Assembly: GCF_024505085.1 (NCBI RefSeq)
Contig: NZ_JANIBC010000001.1
Coordinates: 186,001 to 250,000, forward strand
DNA length: 64,000 nucleotides
Origin: Parvularcula maris
GTDB taxonomy: Bacteria > Pseudomonadota > Alphaproteobacteria > Caulobacterales > Parvularculaceae
Direction: 5' to 3'
The translations under genes and the position numbers were made by a program. This document shows positions 18,436-26,297 of the stretch, piece by piece (the first letter of the stretch is position 1; each line of letters begins with the position of its first letter). Below the pieces are notes generated by a model that had not been told where the DNA came from, ran no database searches, and worked only from the letters and a program-made list of their open reading frames with translations.

Positions 18436-19990
18436 GATGCCGTTGAAAAAGGAGCGTGCGAGCGGCCCCGAACAGTGATTCACTTCATCAGTTGACGGAG
18501 GGAACGTTCGGCATGATGGGTAAGCTCGATGGCGGCGAGGAGAAGCTGTTTTATGCCTTCTCGCTCGAAGATGCGGTTCCTCAGGATCATCTCCTTCGTC
18601 GGATCGACCGGTTCCTGGACCTGAGCGAGCTGCGCCCCTTCTACAGCTCGATTGGAAGGCCGTCGGTCGATCCCGAGTTGATGGTGAGGATGCTCCTCGT
18701 TGGGTATTGCTTCGGCATCCGGTCGGAGCGGCGTCTCTGCGAGGAGGTGCATCTCAACCTCGCTTACCGCTGGTTCTGTCGCCTCGGGCTTGAAGACCGG
18801 GTACCTGACCACTCGACCTTCTCGAAAGCGCGCCATGGCCGGTTTCGCGAAGCAGGTCTGTTCCGATCCCTCTTCGAAGCCACGGTACGCCGCTGCATGG
18901 CTGACGGTTTGGTCGGCGGGGAAGGCTTCGCGACCGACGCTTCCTTGATACATGCCGACGCGAGCAAGAACCGATCTGCTTGGAAAGGTGAGGCTGTCGA
19001 CTGGGAGGATCCACAGATCGCCAGCCGTCCGGTTGTCGAGTATCTCGATGCATTAGATGACGGGCCCAAGGTCACAGAGAAGAAACGTGTCTCACTGACC
19101 GATCCTGCAGCGCAGTGGACCTGTGCTCATGGCGGGCCAGCGCACTTCGCCTGGGCAACGAACTACCTCGTCGACGTCCAGGCGTCGGTCATCGTGGACG
19201 TCGAAGCGAGCCCTGCGGTGAGACCAGCCGAGGTCGCTGCCTCCCGCCGGATGGTGGACAGGACCGAGGAGCGGTTCGGTCTCAAACCGAAGCGTCTCAT
19301 GGGGGACAAGGCTTACGGCAGTGCCGAGATGCTGTCGTGGATGGTGAAGGAGAAAGGCATCGAGCCGCATGTTGCGCTGTTCGCGCAGCCAGATCGGAAG
19401 AAAGCCGATGGCGTTGGCCGTGGCGACTTCACCTATGATCCCGAAGAAGATGCGTACACGTGCCCAGCTGGCAAGAAGCTCAAACGGTTCCGCCGAGAAG
19501 CGCGAGCGAAGAAAGCGAAGCCGCCGCCGGATCAGGTCTACCGCTACTATGCCCTGAAGGCCGACTGCGACGCTTGCCCGCTCAAACCAAAATGCTGCCC
19601 GAACCTACCGATGCGCAAGCTGCCACGCTCGATCCACGAAGACGCCCGCGACAAAGTGAGAGAACTACAGCGTACGGAGGCTTACGAGGTCTCCCAGCGG
19701 GACCGAAAGAAGGTCGAGATGGCCTTCGCCCACCTCGAACAGAACCTCGGCTTCCGCAGGCTGCGGCTTCGCGGTCCGACCGGCGCTCAGGACGAGTTCC
19801 TTCTCGCAGCCGCAGTCCAAAACCTTCGGAAGCTAGCGTGCAGAGTAGCGTAGTGGCCGACCGACCTGGCTGAGGTCATGATCTGGTAACGGACCCAGCC
19901 GAGAAGAGGCCTCAACGGAGGCTACCAGCGCGACGGCGAAATCGCCGAGGGGCATCAATCGCGCCTGGCGCCGACTTCTTCAACGGCATC
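18436..19990 (+). mobile_element. IS1182-type insertion sequence, apparently intact
   Basis: An element of 1555 bp with a single transposase frame. The terminal inverted repeats are GATGCCGTTGAAAAAG at 18436-18451 and its inverse CTTCTTCAACGGCATC at 19975-19990 (one mismatch over 16). Both ends are flanked by ATCC (18432-18435 and 19991-19994), a likely 4-bp target duplication. The internal part of the terminus (GTTGAAGAAGTCGG) is shared with the broken element at 35818-37403. The 250 bp after its right end up to the next gene hold nothing recognisable. Confidence 0.85.
18513..19853 (+). CDS. IS1182 family transposase
   Basis: A 446-residue DDE transposase. Family blocks are complete: the N-terminal LRRIDRFLDL, GRPSVDPELMVRMLLVGYCFGIRSERRLCEEV, NLAYRWFCRLGLED, PDHSTFSKARHGRFRE, then GEGFATDASLIHADASKNRS (first Asp), LMGDKAYGSAEM (second Asp region) and a C-terminal MAFAHLEQNLGFRRLRLRGPTGAQDEF with the catalytic Glu. 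A Cys cluster (CDACPLKPKCC) precedes the last block. The start is ATG 18513 or 18516; upstream codons overlap the terminal repeat region. No frameshift or internal stop is seen, so the protein may be active. Confidence 0.9.
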   Translation: MMGKLDGGEEKLFYAFSLEDAVPQDHLLRRIDRFLDLSELRPFYSSIGRPSVDPELMVRMLLVGYCFGIRSERRLCEEVHLNLAYRWFCRLGLEDRVPDHSTFSKARHGRFREAGLFRSLFEATVRRCMADGLVGGEGFATDASLIHADASKNRSAWKGEAVDWEDPQIASRPVVEYLDALDDGPKVTEKKRVSLTDPAAQWTCAHGGPAHFAWATNYLVDVQASVIVDVEASPAVRPAEVAASRRMVDRTEERFGLKPKRLMGDKAYGSAEMLSWMVKEKGIEPHVALFAQPDRKKADGVGRGDFTYDPEEDAYTCPAGKKLKRFRREARAKKAKPPPDQVYRYYALKADCDACPLKPKCCPNLPMRKLPRSIHEDARDKVRELQRTEAYEVSQRDRKKVEMAFAHLEQNLGFRRLRLRGPTGAQDEFLLAAAVQNLRKLACRVA

Positions 19991-20238
19991 ATCCAATTGC
20001 AGACATCGGCCAATAGACAATAGCGACGCTACCTAGTTTCTGATCCGGCCAACGAGCGAACAGCAGCAGAAAAGCTCTGAATCCTCAGTGGGCCGGGAAG
20101 GCGATGCGAGACGTACTGGAACTCGCTCGGTCTGGCGTCTCTTTTCGTAGAGCGGCATGGCAAAACAGTGATGGCATCAAATTGACACAAAGTGCCCGCT
20201 GCTAGCCCGCAATACCTCGCTTTCGGCGACGCTGCAGG

Positions 20239-21633
20239 TCAGCCCGCCCAGGCGGTCCGTTTTCTGTAGATCGTCGAAGGGTTGATCTCCAACAGCCTAG
20301 CAGCTTCCTGAATATTTCCTTCCGTGACGGCGAGAGCGCGTTCGATGGCGCGGCGCTCGATCACATGGAGCGGTTCGACGACTGCGGTAGCCTCTTTCGC
20401 AGACGGTGCGGCGAAGGGAGCGGAGGGATCACCGACACCATCGAGCCGAAGCGCTGCCGACAAGTCTTCCGCCGTCACGAGAGAACCGCCCGTCGCAGTA
20501 AGGATCATCGTTCGCCTGACGGTGTTCAGCAGCTCACGCACGTTCCCCGGCCAGGTATGCGAGGCCAGCATCGCGCGAGCGCCCTCGTCGAAGCCCGTGT
20601 GCGCCCCGCCCGTCTCCTTGGAGAAGCGCCGAAGAAATTCCTCCGCCAAGAGAATGATGTCGGACCCTCGCTCTCGGAGGGGAGGCATTACGACCGGTAC
20701 GACGTTGAGGCGGAAATAAAGATCCTCGCGAAGTCTGCCCTCGGCGATCGCATGCTTTGGATCGCGGTTGGTAGCTGCTATGATGCGGATGTCGGCGCGA
20801 CGTTCCTTCGATTCGCCGACGCGCATATAGGTGCCAGACTGAAGAAGCCTCAGGATCTTCGCCTGAAGCCCGATCTCCATCTCCCCTAGCTCGTCAAGGA
20901 AGAGTGTGCCACCATGGGCGCGTTCCGCTGCACCCTCGCGGTCGGCGACCGCTCCGGTGAAGGCGCCTTTGACATGGCCGAAGACCTCGCTTTCGAGCAT
21001 GTTCGGCGAGATCGCGGCGCAGTTCAGGATGACCATCGGCCTGCCGCTGCGAGCCGAGTTCTGGTGGATCGCCTCGGCCGCGAGCTCTTTACCCGTACCG
21101 CTCTCGCCGGTGATGAGGACGCTGGCGTCGGTCGGAGCTGCAGCCTCGATGATCCGCTGGACGGCCTTCATCGGTAGCGAGCTTCCGAGCATTGCGGACG
21201 AAGAGGTGGCGGCTTCGGGGCGCGTCGCTGGATTGGCTGGCGCGGACCCCGACCTGTTCGGCTTCTCGCCGGTGCGCACCCACACCTGCTCGAGGGCGGC
21301 AATCATCTTCGGCCCGCTGAACGGTTTGACGAGAAAGTCGCTCGCGCCCTCCCGCATCGCCTCGACGGCGGTGCCCATGGAGCCGTTGGCGGTGATCGCG
21401 ATCACAGGAACGTCGCGACCTTCCTTTTGCAGCCAGCGGAGGAGCTTGAGGCCACTACCATCGGGCAGGTGGAGGTCGAGAAGAACTGCATGGGGCTCCG
21501 CGCGCTCGATCTCGTCGATACCCGCCGCGCAGGTTTCGACCACGACAGTCTCCATCCCGGCACGACGAAGGAAGCCGTCATAGGTTCGCGCCATGGAGGG
21601 GCTGTCTTCGATGATGAGGACGGTCGTCTTCAT
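20239..21633 (-). CDS. LuxO-like sigma-54-dependent response regulator
   Basis: A 464-residue NtrC-family activator. Receiver domain at 1-120 (IIEDSPSMAR acidic pair, phospho-acceptor in AVLLDLHLPDGSG, KPFS). AAA+ domain at about 148-385 with Walker A GESGTGKE, the sigma-54 contact loop GAFTGA and Walker B FLDELGEM, R-finger region RADIRIIAATNRD. A Fis-type helix-turn-helix ends the protein (EGNIQEAARLLEINPSTIYRKRTAW), and this together with the receiver (ITANGSMGTAVEAMREGASDFLVKPF) resembles Vibrio LuxO. Its ATG overlaps the kinase stop by 4 nt. Two sigma-54-type promoters in the adjacent polysaccharide genes are the evident targets. Confidence 0.9.
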   Translation of the reverse strand: MKTTVLIIEDSPSMARTYDGFLRRAGMETVVVETCAAGIDEIERAEPHAVLLDLHLPDGSGLKLLRWLQKEGRDVPVIAITANGSMGTAVEAMREGASDFLVKPFSGPKMIAALEQVWVRTGEKPNRSGSAPANPATRPEAATSSSAMLGSSLPMKAVQRIIEAAAPTDASVLITGESGTGKELAAEAIHQNSARSGRPMVILNCAAISPNMLESEVFGHVKGAFTGAVADREGAAERAHGGTLFLDELGEMEIGLQAKILRLLQSGTYMRVGESKERRADIRIIAATNRDPKHAIAEGRLREDLYFRLNVVPVVMPPLRERGSDIILLAEEFLRRFSKETGGAHTGFDEGARAMLASHTWPGNVRELLNTVRRTMILTATGGSLVTAEDLSAALRLDGVGDPSAPFAAPSAKEATAVVEPLHVIERRAIERALAVTEGNIQEAARLLEINPSTIYRKRTAWAG

Positions 21634-24371
21634 GATGCGGCCCTCCTCGAATGATCGGCAACGGCCTTCTCTGTCTCTTCGATGAGGGTGACGAGACCGG
21701 GAAGGCGCCTCATCACCTCGCTCGCGCGTCCCTCTTTGGAGAGGCCGTCGAGCTCCGCTGCCAGGGTCTGAAGAGGAAGCGCTCCGACATTGGCGGCTGA
21801 GCTCTTGAGCGAGTGGATCTGGCGGAAGATGTCGTCCTGCTTATCCATCGACGCCTCTCGCAACGTCGCCTTGTAGGCCGCGAGCTCGCCGAGGAACATT
21901 TCGAGGACTTCGGCGAAGAGGTCCAGGTCATCGTCCCATTCGTTGACGGAGGTGTCCGGAGTCAGAAGGTCTCGGGTCATCGAAGATGTCCTTGCTGTGC
22001 TTGCGCGGATGACGGCGTCGATCAGCTCGTCGATCGCGATGGGCTTGCTGACATAGCCACTCATGCCAGCCTCAAGGCATCGTTCCTTGTCGCCGCGGAG
22101 GGCGTGGGCAGTAAGGGCGATGATCGGAAGATGGAGAAACGATCCGCCCCGCGCGCGGATTTCCCTCGTGGCCTCGAGGCCGTCCATCTCCGGCATCGAG
22201 ACGTCCATCAGAACGATGTCGTAGTCGCGCTCGGTCGTCATACGGAGAGCCTCGACGCCGTCCCGAGCCCGATCGACCGTCGCGCCGTGACGCTCCAGTC
22301 GACGCGATACGACGAGCGCGTTCGTGTTGCTGTCCTCGGCGAGCAGGATCGAGAACCCGTTGAGCGGCACGATGCCGTTTTTCTCAGCCGGATCGCTGTT
22401 CGCCGAGGGATGCTCTAAAACGGCCGCTGAAGCGGGAACGACCACGGAGAAGCGTGATCCCACACCCGGCTGGCTCGCCGCCGAGATCGTCCCGCCCATA
22501 ACGGTGATCAGGTCGCGGCAGATCGTCAGGCCAAGGCCCGCGCCGCCGTAACGTCGGCTCAAGCCGGTATGGGCTTGAGTGAAGCGATCGAAGAGCTTCG
22601 GGAGGACGTCCTCGGAGATACCGATGCCCTGGTCAACGACGTCGAAGGCGAGAGACTGGGCCTTCAGATCGTAGTCGATCTCGACACGGACGCGGCCCGA
22701 GGGCGTGAACTTGACGGCGTTCGAGAGGAGGTTGGTCAGGATCTGGCGCAGGCGTGCACCATCTCCCTCCACGGCCTCGGGGGTCTCGGGTGCGATCTCG
22801 ACATCGACTGTGACCTGGCGGTCCGCGAACGTTGCCAGGATCACGGATATTGACTGATCGACGAAATCACGTGTTCGGATGGGTTTCTTGTCGATGTCGA
22901 TCTCGCCTGCCTCGATCCGGGACAGGTCGAGAAGGTCCGAGAGAAGCGTCAGAAGGGAGTCGGCAGATGCGGCCGCCTGTTCGAGATACTGGGTCTGGAC
23001 GTCCGTGAGCCTCGTTTCGCCCATAAGGTCGAGAAGGCCGATCACGCCGTTGAGGGGCGTACGCATCTCGTGGGACATAGAAGCCAAGAAGTGCGTCTTC
23101 GCGACATTGGCCGCCTCCGCCGCTTCCTTGGCTTCGGTTAGGGCGAGGTTCGCCTCGGCGACTTTCGTGATGTCCTGGACGGTGCCGACGATCCGGTAAG
23201 GACGACCGCTTGTGCTCTTCAGGCATTCGAACCGGGTTTCAACGGTTCGGACGGAACCGTCGCGCAGAACGATCCGGTGGGTGATGTCCGCGTCCTGCCC
23301 TTCGTTTACCGCATCGATAACGCATCTCTCGATGGTATCTGTGTCATCGGGATGCAGATATGGCCTCAGGCTATCGGTGGTCGGCACTCCTTCGGACGGG
23401 TCGATGCCGAAAATCGAGTACGTCGCAGGCGACCAGTAAAACATACCCGTCTTGATCTCCCACTCGAAGCTGCCGAGTTGGGCGAGACGCTGTGCGTGGG
23501 CGAGGAGCTTTTCGTAGCGATCACGCTCCGCCTCGTGTTGCTTGCGCTCGGAAATATCGCGCACCACACCATGCACGAGAGGTCCTCCGCTGGTCTCGAC
23601 CTGCCTAGCGGAGAGCTCCGCGGCGAACGGTTTGCCATCAGCGTTCAGAAACTCCGTTTCGATACTGACTTCACGGCCTTCTACGACGTCCGCGAGCGCT
23701 TCTTTTGCATGAGCTAGCGCCGTTTCGGGGTGCAGCGAGCGAACATGCAGACCGATCGCATGTTCGCGGGATAGGCCGAGGAGGCTGCTAGCCTTGCTGT
23801 TCAGATCGACGATCGTGCCATCGACTGTATGCACGATGATGGCGTCGGTCGAGAGTTCGAACAGGTTCTGATACTTGTTCTTCGAGGCGCGGACTTCTTT
23901 TTCAGCCTCCAGACGAAGGCTGATGTCCCGGAGATAGGCCGTGAAGTAGTGTTCGCCGCAGCACTCGACCGGCGTGATCGCCAGCTCGACGGGGATCTCG
24001 TTTCCGTCCGCACACAGCGCTTCAATTTCGATCCGTTTACCGATGACAGGGCCGTCACCGGTCTCCTTGAAGCGCTCCATCCCGGCGATGTGCATCTGGC
24101 GGAAACGCTCCGGCACCAGAACATGGGCAAGGTTCTTGCCGATGACATCGGCGCGCCGATAGCCGAAGGTTGAGCAAGCGGCGGGGTTGAACTCGATGAT
24201 GGAACCGTCGCCGTCGATGATGACGACGCAATCGAGTGCCTGGTCGATCACGGCGTTTCTGAGGGCGATCTGGAGCTCGCTTTCATCGTTTATCATGTCC
24301 TCGCCTCGCCTCATCGTGCTCTCCCGCAGGTCATCCATCGCCATGTCACGCTCCCTCGTATTGAGCTTCAT
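21630..24371 (-). CDS. PAS-rich hybrid histidine kinase with receiver and Hpt domains
   Basis: A 913-residue kinase without obvious membrane segments. Order: three PAS/PAC modules (about 38-160, 165-285, 290-405), HisKA with His434 in SHEMRTPLNG, HATPase (NLLSNAVKFT, DQGIGIS, GAGLGLTI), receiver from about 690 ([25 protein letters not shown]), and a C-terminal Hpt domain with HSLKSSAANVGA. Receiver and Hpt in one chain allow a full His-Asp-His-Asp relay ending on the sigma-54 regulator encoded directly downstream with a 4-nt overlap. It is analogous to LuxQ plus LuxU in one protein, but lacks a periplasmic sensor, so the signal is probably cytoplasmic. Confidence 0.92.
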   Translation of the reverse strand: MKLNTRERDMAMDDLRESTMRRGEDMINDESELQIALRNAVIDQALDCVVIIDGDGSIIEFNPAACSTFGYRRADVIGKNLAHVLVPERFRQMHIAGMERFKETGDGPVIGKRIEIEALCADGNEIPVELAITPVECCGEHYFTAYLRDISLRLEAEKEVRASKNKYQNLFELSTDAIIVHTVDGTIVDLNSKASSLLGLSREHAIGLHVRSLHPETALAHAKEALADVVEGREVSIETEFLNADGKPFAAELSARQVETSGGPLVHGVVRDISERKQHEAERDRYEKLLAHAQRLAQLGSFEWEIKTGMFYWSPATYSIFGIDPSEGVPTTDSLRPYLHPDDTDTIERCVIDAVNEGQDADITHRIVLRDGSVRTVETRFECLKSTSGRPYRIVGTVQDITKVAEANLALTEAKEAAEAANVAKTHFLASMSHEMRTPLNGVIGLLDLMGETRLTDVQTQYLEQAAASADSLLTLLSDLLDLSRIEAGEIDIDKKPIRTRDFVDQSISVILATFADRQVTVDVEIAPETPEAVEGDGARLRQILTNLLSNAVKFTPSGRVRVEIDYDLKAQSLAFDVVDQGIGISEDVLPKLFDRFTQAHTGLSRRYGGAGLGLTICRDLITVMGGTISAASQPGVGSRFSVVVPASAAVLEHPSANSDPAEKNGIVPLNGFSILLAEDSNTNALVVSRRLERHGATVDRARDGVEALRMTTERDYDIVLMDVSMPEMDGLEATREIRARGGSFLHLPIIALTAHALRGDKERCLEAGMSGYVSKPIAIDELIDAVIRASTARTSSMTRDLLTPDTSVNEWDDDLDLFAEVLEMFLGELAAYKATLREASMDKQDDIFRQIHSLKSSAANVGALPLQTLAAELDGLSKEGRASEVMRRLPGLVTLIEETEKAVADHSRRAAS

Positions 24372-24429
24372 GATTCAGATGCCGTGCCGGGCAGCAGACA
24401 CCGAAAAGTCTGGGTTTTCGTTTGCGCGG

Positions 24430-24467
24430 CTTGCAAATTGCGACGAAACGGGAAGGCAATTTGCAAG
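24430..24467. promoter_or_regulatory. Inverted CTTGCAAATTGC sites upstream of the kinase-regulator operon
   Basis: CTTGCAAATTGC (24430-24441) and its exact inverse GCAATTTGCAAG (24456-24467) are separated by 14 bp, 59-96 bp before the kinase start. Each arm resembles the LuxO site TTGCA-W3-TGCAA (TTGCAAATTGCGA has one mismatch). It is a candidate autoregulatory site for the LuxO-like protein. No T-run follows, so it is not a typical terminator for the upstream glycosyltransferase gene. Confidence 0.5.
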
Positions 24468-24485
24468 ACAGAGGCGGGCCGGCTC

Positions 24486-25880
24486 TCAAAACGCCCCCCT
24501 TGCCGTCAGCACCGCCCAAGGGGTGCGGAGCAAGATCGAGAGGTCGGTCAGAAGATCGCGTTCCCGCACATACTGAAGGTCGAGACGCACCTGCTCCTTG
24601 AACCCGAGCGATGCGCGCCCTCCGATCTGCCAGAAGCAGGTGAGCCCGGGCTTGACCGAAAGCCGCTTCCAGGCGTCACCTTCATACCTGATCACCTCGT
24701 CCGGCAGGGGCGGGCGCGGGCCCACCAGCGCCATGTTGCCAGCCAGGACGTTGAGGAGCTGCGGCAGCTCGTCGATCGAGAAGCGCCGGATGAACCGTCC
24801 GACCGGGGTGATGCGGGGGTCGTCCTCCACCTTGAATGTCACGCCGCCAGCGCCGTGGTGGTTGAGGGCTGCGACCTCGCCCCGCTTGGCCTCCGCGTCA
24901 GCGACCATCGAGCGGAGCTTCAGCATTAGGAACATGCGCCCGCCCTTGCCGACCCGCTCCTGTTTGAAGAAGATCGGCCCCGGACTGGTCAGCTTCACCG
25001 CCGCCATCGCAGGCAGTAGGACCGGCGCCGTCAGGACGAGCGCTGTACCCGCGCCGACCAGATCAAGGCAGCGCTGTAATTTGTTGTGCACGGAGCGTAA
25101 ATGGCTTCGGAGGCCGTCCGTCAGGGCATGGCCGAGATAGACCGGATTGCCCAAGATGTAGCGTCGCCACATGCGGGCGGGTTCTTGAATGAGGCGCCAG
25201 GTCCATTCGAGACCTGCGGACCTAAGAACGCGGGGCGCGCGCGAGACCCGCTCGGCCATGAAGTCGAAGAGGCCTCCCACTGCGAAGACGAGGGGAGCGT
25301 CGATGCTATTCGCGTAGCGGTCGATCCACAGTTCTTGCCTGGGAACACCCATGGCGACGAGGACGATATCGGCTCCCGAACGGTTGATGGTATTGACGAT
25401 GTTGCGAGAGGCGTAGTCCTTGAAATAGCCGCTGTGTGTACCGACGACCTCTATATGGGGCCAGGACCGGCTGATGGCGGCGGCGACATCCTCTGACACG
25501 CCTTCCGCCCCGCCGAGAAGGAAGACGCGCTGCCGCGTGCCCCGAAGGCTGGCGAAGAGCGCGGGCAGCAAGTCCGTTCCGTTGAGATTGGCTACGAACC
25601 GTCGGCCCTTCGCCTTGGCCGCAAGCGCCACGCCGGAGCCGTCGGGGAGGAGCATGTCGGCCCTTCTGAGCGCAGTGGCGTAGTAGGGGTTCTCCCTGAC
25701 GACGTTGAAGCAATGGGCGTTCATGAACATCACGCGCGTGCACTGACGGTCATTGAGGCGTTGCTGCAGCATCGACAGCGCCTTCGATCTTGACAGGTTC
25801 AGGACACCCAGCCCTTTGAGCTCGATGGGCGTTTCGTTTCTATCGATTTGGTCAACGGGTGTTCTCTGTATCTCGGTCAT
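24486..25880 (-). CDS. Fusion of WecG/TagA/CpsF glycosyltransferase and WcaJ-type sugar-phosphate transferase
   Basis: A 464-residue bifunctional protein. Residues about 25-245 are a GT26 WecG/TagA/CpsF domain (MNAHCFNVV, LLPDGSGVALA, NGTDLLPAL, LGGAEGV, VAMGVPRQELWI, VGGLFDFMAE). After one membrane segment (about 278-300), residues to the end are a polyprenyl-phosphate sugar-1-phosphate transferase catalytic domain (SPGPIFFKQERVGKGGRMFLMLKLRSM, DDPRITPVGRFIRRFSIDELPQLLNVL, LVGPRPPLPDEV, KPGLTCFWQIGGRA). One polypeptide could therefore place the first sugar on the lipid carrier and add the second. A -24/-12 promoter ends about 33 bp before the ATG; the ribosome site is GGGAGGAG. Confidence 0.9.
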   Translation of the reverse strand: MTEIQRTPVDQIDRNETPIELKGLGVLNLSRSKALSMLQQRLNDRQCTRVMFMNAHCFNVVRENPYYATALRRADMLLPDGSGVALAAKAKGRRFVANLNGTDLLPALFASLRGTRQRVFLLGGAEGVSEDVAAAISRSWPHIEVVGTHSGYFKDYASRNIVNTINRSGADIVLVAMGVPRQELWIDRYANSIDAPLVFAVGGLFDFMAERVSRAPRVLRSAGLEWTWRLIQEPARMWRRYILGNPVYLGHALTDGLRSHLRSVHNKLQRCLDLVGAGTALVLTAPVLLPAMAAVKLTSPGPIFFKQERVGKGGRMFLMLKLRSMVADAEAKRGEVAALNHHGAGGVTFKVEDDPRITPVGRFIRRFSIDELPQLLNVLAGNMALVGPRPPLPDEVIRYEGDAWKRLSVKPGLTCFWQIGGRASLGFKEQVRLDLQYVRERDLLTDLSILLRTPWAVLTARGAF

Positions 25881-25912
25881 TGCTTCTCCTCCCTTAGGGT
25901 CGAAGAGAGTAG

Positions 25913-25928
25913 TGCAGGCAGAGTGCCG
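25913..25928 (-). promoter_or_regulatory. Sigma-54 (-24/-12) promoter of the WecG-WcaJ fusion gene
   Basis: On the minus strand the sequence is CGGCACTCTGCCTGCA. Compared with TGGCAC-N5-TTGCA it has both invariant dinucleotides (GG and GC) at the required 10-bp spacing and 9 of 11 defined bases. The expected start of transcription lies about 20 nt before the ATG at 25880, leaving just room for the ribosome site. The LuxO-like activator gene is 4 kb downstream. Confidence 0.7.
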
Positions 25929-26122
25929 GTCGCCGGATATCTCAATAAGAAAGGAAAAACAGAAGGATAACGGATCAGCTAGATCGTCTGTCGGCAGAAT
26001 GCAATCGAATTGTGTTCAATTTGAATGGAATCTTACAAGGACTGAACGCATCGCTATTGCGACCCTATACTGACGAATCAGTTGGCGGAGCATATCCCTT
26101 GCGGCAACGACGGCAAGGTATG

Positions 26123-26133
26123 TGCAGTCTGCA
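26123..26133. promoter_or_regulatory. Candidate upstream activator site TGCA-N3-TGCA between the divergent promoters
   Basis: TGCAGTCTGCA sits between the two divergent sigma-54-type promoters (about 120 bp from one and 195 bp from the other), within the usual range for an enhancer. The core matches the LuxO pattern TTGCA-N3-TGCAA but the spacer is not A/T and the outer bases differ. The rest of the 25929-26253 intergenic region holds no recognisable gene. Confidence 0.35.
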
Positions 26134-26253
26134 TGGCAATTTCAGACGGAAGGGCTGGCAATCCGCGTGACGCAGCCATCGTTGGGGGGGTCTGTAGTCC
26201 TTCAAGCATCTGAAGTATAAAGAGAAAAAAGGTTTTTGTTTCCGGACAGCTCT

Positions 26254-26269
26254 CGGCACGAAGGCTGCG
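26254..26269 (+). promoter_or_regulatory. Sigma-54 (-24/-12) promoter of the wzx-glycosyltransferase operon
   Basis: CGGCACGAAGGCTGCG has GG and GC exactly 10 bp apart and the CACG extension of the -24 element. The expected transcription start is near 26280, 18 nt before the ATG at 26298, with AAGGA in between. It shares both deviations (C for T at the first base of each box) with the divergent promoter at 25913-25928. Confidence 0.7.
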
Positions 26270-26297
26270 ATTGATCCCCCAACGAAGGATCGGTCCC

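Noticed and set aside
26271-26297. TTG start for the flippase at 26271
   Set aside because: The sigma-54 promoter at 26254-26269 predicts transcription starting near 26280, after this codon.
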